Assembly (NCBI GenBank): GCA_903893795.1
Contig: CAITNO010000009.1
Coordinates: 1 to 35,298 of the forward strand
Direction of reading: 5' to 3'
DNA from: Candidatus Hydrogenedentota bacterium
GTDB taxonomy: Bacteria; Hydrogenedentota; Hydrogenedentia; Hydrogenedentales; CAITNO01
Length of the DNA stretch: 35,298 nt
Shown here: positions 32,077 through 35,298 of the stretch, piece after piece
How the letters are laid out: the number at the start of each line of letters is the position of its first letter
How positions within the stretch are numbered: position 1 is the stretch's first letter
Translations under genes and position numbers: made by a program
Notes under the pieces: model-generated
Told to the model about the DNA's origin: nothing
The model's input: the letters and a program-made list of their open reading frames with translations, nothing else
Databases searched by the model: none

Positions 32077-32374
32077 AGAGAAGCGTCCGCTCTTCTTCTA
32101 TGGCGCGCATGAAATAGGGATTGCGAACCGCGCCCATTTCCACCATGTCGACCGGGCAATCAAATTCATCCTGGAGCGCTGCCAGCAGTCCAAAATAACG
32201 GTCCGCGTGCTCTTCGGGAGTTGAAGGCTGGAATGCCACGAGCAGGTCCACATCGCTGCTTCCCGGCACGGCATCCCCGCGTGCCACAGAGCCAAACGCC
32301 TCCAGTCGGCTAACGCCATGGAGGCGGCAAAGCCGTTCAATGACCTCTTTATGGTTTTTCAGCAGCATGGTCAT
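32066..32374 (-). CDS. mntA: MntA-like minimal nucleotidyltransferase antitoxin
   Basis: The 102-residue protein has the nucleotidyltransferase motif G28-S29-V-A-R-G-D-A-V-P-G-S-S-D41-V-D43-L-L-V, with the two catalytic Asp present. The G-S to D spacing is one residue longer (X11) than the textbook G-S-X10-D-X-D, owing to a Ser-Ser. The third Asp is probably D76 in C-P-V-D-M-V-E. MntA AMPylates HepT and neutralises it. The start may be ATG 32374 or the ATG two codons later; neither has a strong RBS. It is the first gene of the two-gene module. Confidence 0.87.
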   Translation of the reverse strand: MTMLLKNHKEVIERLCRLHGVSRLEAFGSVARGDAVPGSSDVDLLVAFQPSTPEEHADRYFGLLAALQDEFDCPVDMVEMGAVRNPYFMRAIEEERTLLYAG

Positions 32375-32507
32375 GATAGGGTGCCCAAATGTCCATCATT
32401 GGCAATTATAGCACAGGCACGCCCTGCCGCTGCCGGGCCCACTTTCGGAACCGATACGCTGGGGCTGGAAGAAGACACGGCGAAGCGTCCCGAATGGCAC
32501 TGACTTA

Positions 32508-32730
32508 CAGGACAGGCCGGCTGGTTGGGGCCGGACCGAGTCGACGTGGCAGGGGCACTGGCAACCTCCTCGAATCCCGCATCACTGTCCGGAGCGCCAA
32601 AGGCGCGCAAGAAGACAGCCCGGGGCAGCGCCCCGGGAAAGGGATGACAGGGCAGGACAAGCACTGAAAGTGCACAACACCCGCGATTTTGTTGCGTCCG
32701 TGCCCTTCGGAAGCGTCGCCGTTTATTCGG
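32508..32730 (+). repeat. Diverged long repeat C, copy 2, interrupted by repeat B
   Basis: GGCTGGTTGGGGCCGGACCG through GCCAAAGGCG, and again from about 32686 (TTTTGTTGCG, CGTGCCCTTCGGAAGCGTCG), aligns with 10840-10970. Bases ~32605-32686 are absent from the first copy. Confidence 0.55.
32594..32680 (+). repeat. Repeat B, copy 1 (inverted partner at 34660)
   Basis: The sequence starts at a GCGCC-AAA-GGCGC hairpin. It contains AAGAAGACAGCCCGGGGC and the hairpin CCCGGGGC-AG-CGCCCCGGG, and ends with CTGAAAGTGC. It matches the reverse complement of 34660-34748 with scattered differences, about 85 percent by eye. Confidence 0.75.
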
Positions 32731-33235
32731 ACAGCCGTTTTTCCTGCGCATCCAGCTTCTGAACACTTGTGCGTCCAGAATTTGAACACTTCCGGATGCG
32801 CCGGCCGAATGGGGCGCGGCCAAGATTTGTTTTCGATATGCGAAACCCCTATCCTACCAGTGGTTTCTGTCTGGCGGTGTGCGCATGCTCCAACATTGGC
32901 ATGCTGCCTGCCATGGAATCGCTGTTCATGGCAGTAAAGGGGCAAAGGTTAATCCCCTGCGAAGGCGGATTTCTCCCAAGGGGAATGCCGAAAACGCTTG
33001 GCGTAGCGGGACAGGACAAGGTCATGAAGAAGGGAATGGTCATGGCACGTGGGAATTCAGCGACAGCCCTCTCAAACCCGGAGCAAACTTTCGGTGGATG
33101 GAGAGAAGGCAGGGAATTGAATGGTCTGTCCCTGAATTTCACAATGTCCCTGAATTTCAGGGGATGATTATTCCAATGGGTGACGGAACCACCAGATTAT
33201 CGGCGCGTTGTCTAACTACCAAAAGGAGCGCGAAG

Positions 33236-34603
33236 ATGCGCATTCAACACGGTCTTCTTCTCATATTTTTGGTTTTTCTTGATGGCCGTGCTTTGTGTCA
33301 AGCATCTGCAGAAGCAATACCTGAAGGTCAGCCAAAGTCCGCATTTCAGCCAACGACGACCTGGCATCGCGTATCCGATGCAACCTGTCCAGCTCGAATG
33401 GACACCGGTTTGGCCGCGTTTAATGGAAAGCTATGGATTATTGGAGGCGTTAACGGTCTGATACGTTACTTCAACGACGTCTGGAGCACTCCCGATGGCG
33501 TTCACTGGACGCAGGAGGTGCAGCACGCGCCATGGGCGGCAAGAAGCGCCCCAGCACTAGCCTTCAACGATAAACTATGGCTTCTAGGAGGGCTAGGGAC
33601 GCCGCAAATCAATTCGGCAGTTCGGGGGGACATCTGGTCGTCTTCTGATGGAGTATCCTGGTCTCAGGAGATTTCAGATGTCCCCTGGCAGGCAGACTCG
33701 GGCCGTGCGAATTACAGAGCCGTGGTATTTCAGGACAAGCTTTGGATTATGGGCGGCGATGGACCACTCCCATACCTGAACGATGTTTGGTCTTCCCCTG
33801 ATGGGACCACCTGGACTTGTGTGACCCAGCACGCCGCCTGGTCGCCCCGCGGCGGTTTCGCCCTGGCTGTCTATGACAACAGAATGTGGTTAATGGGTGG
33901 CTTTGGCAATTCGACCGAGCTTGGCGATGTATGGTACACGACGGATGGCGCGACCTGGGTCAACGCGAGCCCAAAGGCCTGGCATCCGAGGATGGATGTC
34001 TCCGCTGAAGGATATAACGGCGCTCTGTGGGCCTTTGGCGGTTGGTATACCGAGGGTGTGGGAAGGGGTGCCCACCAAGTTGCGCTGGGTGAGTACAACT
34101 GTTCAACAAATGGAACCGACTGGAAAGCCAGCTCTTTGCCGCTGAGTTTTTCAGCGCGCCCTATTGGCCTCTTGGACGGCAAACTTTGGTTTGCTGGCTT
34201 TCCCGCTGATGAGAACACGATCGGTTATTTGAGCCCGGTTACGGTCTCCATTACCCGTGACCGCACCCCCTTGTCACACACAGGGCAAGCCCTTACACTC
34301 AAACTTGCGACAACGGGTTTCCCGGACAATATCACCTGTCAATGGCTCAAAGATGGCACAGCCATCCAATACGCCACCACGGACACATACCATGTTGACC
34401 ACATTGCACTGGCCGATGCTGGTTCTTACACCTGCCAGGTCACGGACGAGAACGGCGTTGTTTTCACCGCTGACCCCGTACCCGTTGCCGTCAGTGACGA
34501 AAAAGTGCCTGCGGCTGGCCCTGCCGGGCTGGCGCTCGGGGTGTGCCTGACCGCGTCTGTTCTGGTCCTCCGGCAAAGGAAATCCCCGCATCGGAGCCGA
34601 TGA
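33236..34603 (+). CDS. Secreted Kelch-repeat and Ig-like surface protein with a C-terminal sorting-type tail
   Basis: The 455-residue protein has a signal peptide (residues 1-~23, core LLLIFLVFL). At least five beta-propeller repeats follow, of the form lavyndKLWlmGG ... DVWsSpDGvtWt (about residues 45-310). An Ig-like domain (about 335-420) has a Cys pair in N-I-T-C-Q-W and Y-T-C-Q-V. The end V-P-A-A-G-P-A-G-L-A-L, a hydrophobic stretch and R-Q-R-K resemble PEP-CTERM/IPTL-CTERM-type sorting tails: motif, helix, basic end. ATG 33236 was chosen because AAAAGGAG lies 7 bases upstream; the longer frame extends into repeats. Base composition is visibly less GC-rich than the neighbours, and inverted repeat B copies lie on both sides, so transfer is possible. 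Probably a cell-surface binding protein. Confidence 0.82.
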   Translation: MRIQHGLLLIFLVFLDGRALCQASAEAIPEGQPKSAFQPTTTWHRVSDATCPARMDTGLAAFNGKLWIIGGVNGLIRYFNDVWSTPDGVHWTQEVQHAPWAARSAPALAFNDKLWLLGGLGTPQINSAVRGDIWSSSDGVSWSQEISDVPWQADSGRANYRAVVFQDKLWIMGGDGPLPYLNDVWSSPDGTTWTCVTQHAAWSPRGGFALAVYDNRMWLMGGFGNSTELGDVWYTTDGATWVNASPKAWHPRMDVSAEGYNGALWAFGGWYTEGVGRGAHQVALGEYNCSTNGTDWKASSLPLSFSARPIGLLDGKLWFAGFPADENTIGYLSPVTVSITRDRTPLSHTGQALTLKLATTGFPDNITCQWLKDGTAIQYATTDTYHVDHIALADAGSYTCQVTDENGVVFTADPVPVAVSDEKVPAAGPAGLALGVCLTASVLVLRQRKSPHRSR

Positions 34604-34659
34604 GGGCGGATAGGGAAGGGTGAGGCGCCGCCCCATGGCGTTGACGTAACGAAAACGTG

Positions 34660-34748
34660 TTTGTTCCGCACTTTCAGCGCTTGTCTTTCCCTGTAATCCC
34701 TTTTCCCGGGGCGTTGCCCCGGGCTGTCTTCTTGTGCGCCTTCGGCGC
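34660..34748 (-). repeat. Repeat B, copy 2 (inverted partner of 32594-32680)
   Basis: Its reverse complement begins GCGCC-GAA-GGCGC, continues with AAGAAGACAGCCCGGGGC and the CCCGGGGC-AA-CGCCCCGGG hairpin, and ends GCTGAAAGTGC. It has the same order as copy 1. With copy 1 it brackets the Kelch gene in inverted orientation. Confidence 0.75.
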
Positions 34749-34876
34749 GTGGGGCGAAAATGGGTGGGTATTGAATATTGCTGCGGCATTGAAACCGTCC
34801 ATATTGCGGAGAATACAGCCCCCGGTAGTTGGTCGCACGATTCATCCACGCCGTTCCACTTGGAAGCATGCGGAAG

Positions 34877-34965
34877 CATACACCCCCCGCTGCTTTGCAG
34901 CACCCCCCTCGCAGGGGGGATCTAAGCCGTTATGTCCTCCCCGTCTTTGAAGGGGGTGCCGCGAC
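34877..34965 (+). repeat. Palindromic repeat family A, full copy plus a degenerate opposite half copy
   Basis: 34877-34925: CATACACCCCCCG, hairpin GCTGC-TTT-GCAGC, then CCCCCC-TCGCA-GGGGGG and ATCTAA. 34933-34965: CCCCGTCTTTGAAGGGGGTGCCGCG, matching the start of the reverse-oriented copy at 10616. Confidence 0.75.
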
Positions 34966-35158
34966 GTGTCCTGGTTGTGGCGTGGTTTCCCGACCACGCC
35001 ACACTTCCGACCGCAGGTCTCCTCTTCACCCCGTCATCTGCGTGATATTTGCTGAAGGGTGAATGGTGATGGCAGCGGGCAAGGCAGGTTTTTCGTACCG
35101 CAGGCGTCCTGCCTGCCTTGTGCTTCGGTTTCGGGCACCCCGGTGGTGGCGGGGAAGA

Positions 35159-35298
35159 CAGGGCAGATAAAATGAGAAGGCCGGTTCCCCAACGCAGTAC
35201 GATAGGGTCGTCTGCAAAACAGTGCGCGAAGCACACAACATAAGGAGAACCGGCATGAAAGAGTATAGCATGATCGTGGGTTTGGATTTGAGCGACAA
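35159..35298 (+). mobile_element. IS110-like element, 5' end (right copy)
   Basis: This is the inverted copy of positions 2-141 with a single difference. It begins CAGGGCAGATAAAATGAG, contains ~96 noncoding bases with a TAAGGAG site, and then the transposase start. The sequence before 35159 shares nothing with the left flank, which fixes the IS end. The window stops 44 bases into the transposase gene. Confidence 0.75.
35255..35298 (+). CDS. IS110-family transposase, N-terminal fragment (runs off the window)
   Basis: Fourteen complete codons plus two bases, identical in protein sequence to the left copy (MKEYSMIVGLDLSD). The AAGGAG ribosome-binding site lies 7-8 bases upstream of the ATG. The conserved V-G-L-D motif carries the first catalytic Asp of the DEDD transposase. 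Confidence 0.65.
   Translation, partial: MKEYSMIVGLDLSD

Larger units (their letters stand above)
32375..33235. other. Repeat-rich intergenic region before the Kelch gene
   Basis: The region holds the second copy of repeat C (32508-32730), interrupted by repeat B (32594-32680). It also has a doubled TGAACACTT motif (32760-32790) and the 19-base motif TGGTCTGTCCCTGAATTTC at 33122-33140. The open frames here (for example 32769-33167) show no recognisable domains and overlap the repeats. I see no gene. Confidence 0.6.
34604..35158. other. Repeat-rich intergenic region up to the right IS
   Basis: After the Kelch gene come repeat B copy 2 (34660-34748), repeat A (34877-34925), a degenerate half copy of A in the opposite direction (34933-34965), and a CGCAGGCGTCCTGCCTGCC hairpin (35099-35117). 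No open frame here has recognisable coding content. Confidence 0.6.

Noticed and set aside
32769..33167. A 132-codon frame before the Kelch gene
   Set aside because: It overlaps dispersed repeats, has no Shine-Dalgarno sequence and no recognisable domain.
1..35298. The whole window as a 35-kb IS110 composite transposon
   Set aside because: The inverted IS ends are explained equally well by contig breaks at a repeated IS. IS110 elements are not known for classical composite transposition, and housekeeping tsaE lies inside.

Overview
The window reads as one metagenomic contig from a GC-rich, Gram-negative-type bacterium. Secreted glycosidases, a ChbG-like deacetylase, a uroporphyrinogen-decarboxylase-like (URO-D) enzyme beside a sugar ABC importer, many polytopic GT-C-type proteins, a cell-surface protein with a C-terminal sorting tail, and abundant short palindromic repeats together suggest a Candidatus Hydrogenedentota-, Planctomycetota- or Lentisphaerota-like lineage. 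The lineage is inferred from gene content only; there is no rRNA or marker gene here to prove it. No tRNA, rRNA or CRISPR array was recognised.

Layout. (1) Both ends carry the same 140-bp sequence in inverted orientation: the 5' end of an IS110-like insertion sequence with the first ~15 transposase codons pointing outwards. (2) 142-5281, minus strand: a seven-gene operon (ATP-grasp ligase, GT2 glycosyltransferase, GNAT acetyltransferase, CapA-like protein, two 4-TM SMR/ArnE-F-like proteins, methyltransferase). Most junctions overlap, and the IS has cut off the last gene. It looks like a pathway that builds and flips a modified lipid-linked sugar. (3) 5851-9252: two tandem paralogous membrane proteins of GT-C type, followed by a convergent Gfo/Idh-like oxidoreductase. 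(4) 10380-11610: a repeat-filled gap. (5) 11611-20042: a YfhO-like membrane protein, secreted ChbG/YdjC-like deacetylase, membrane-anchored glycerophosphodiesterase, GT9 and ArnT-like GT-C pair, and a GT2 enzyme. (6) 20093-29492: a secreted GH2 glycosidase diverging from a CUT2-type sugar ABC importer operon (ATPase, permease, permease joined in frame to a substrate-binding protein, URO-D-like protein). (7) 29758-31706: glycogen synthase and TsaE. (8) 31723-32374: a MntA/HepT toxin-antitoxin pair. (9) 32375-35158: a repeat-rich region holding one Kelch-plus-Ig surface protein.

Two themes stand out. The first is envelope and extracellular glycan biology: lipid-linked sugar synthesis and transfer, a periplasmic glycosidase and deacetylase, sugar import, and glycogen storage. 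The second is repeats acting inside genes. A palindromic repeat family found in the intergenic regions also lies in frame inside the first sugar permease. A short AATTC-type tandem repeat sits exactly where the second permease runs without a stop codon into the binding protein. A perfect 33-bp inverted repeat fills the divergent promoter region between the glycosidase and the importer. The three together make the sugar-import operon the most unusual locus in the window.
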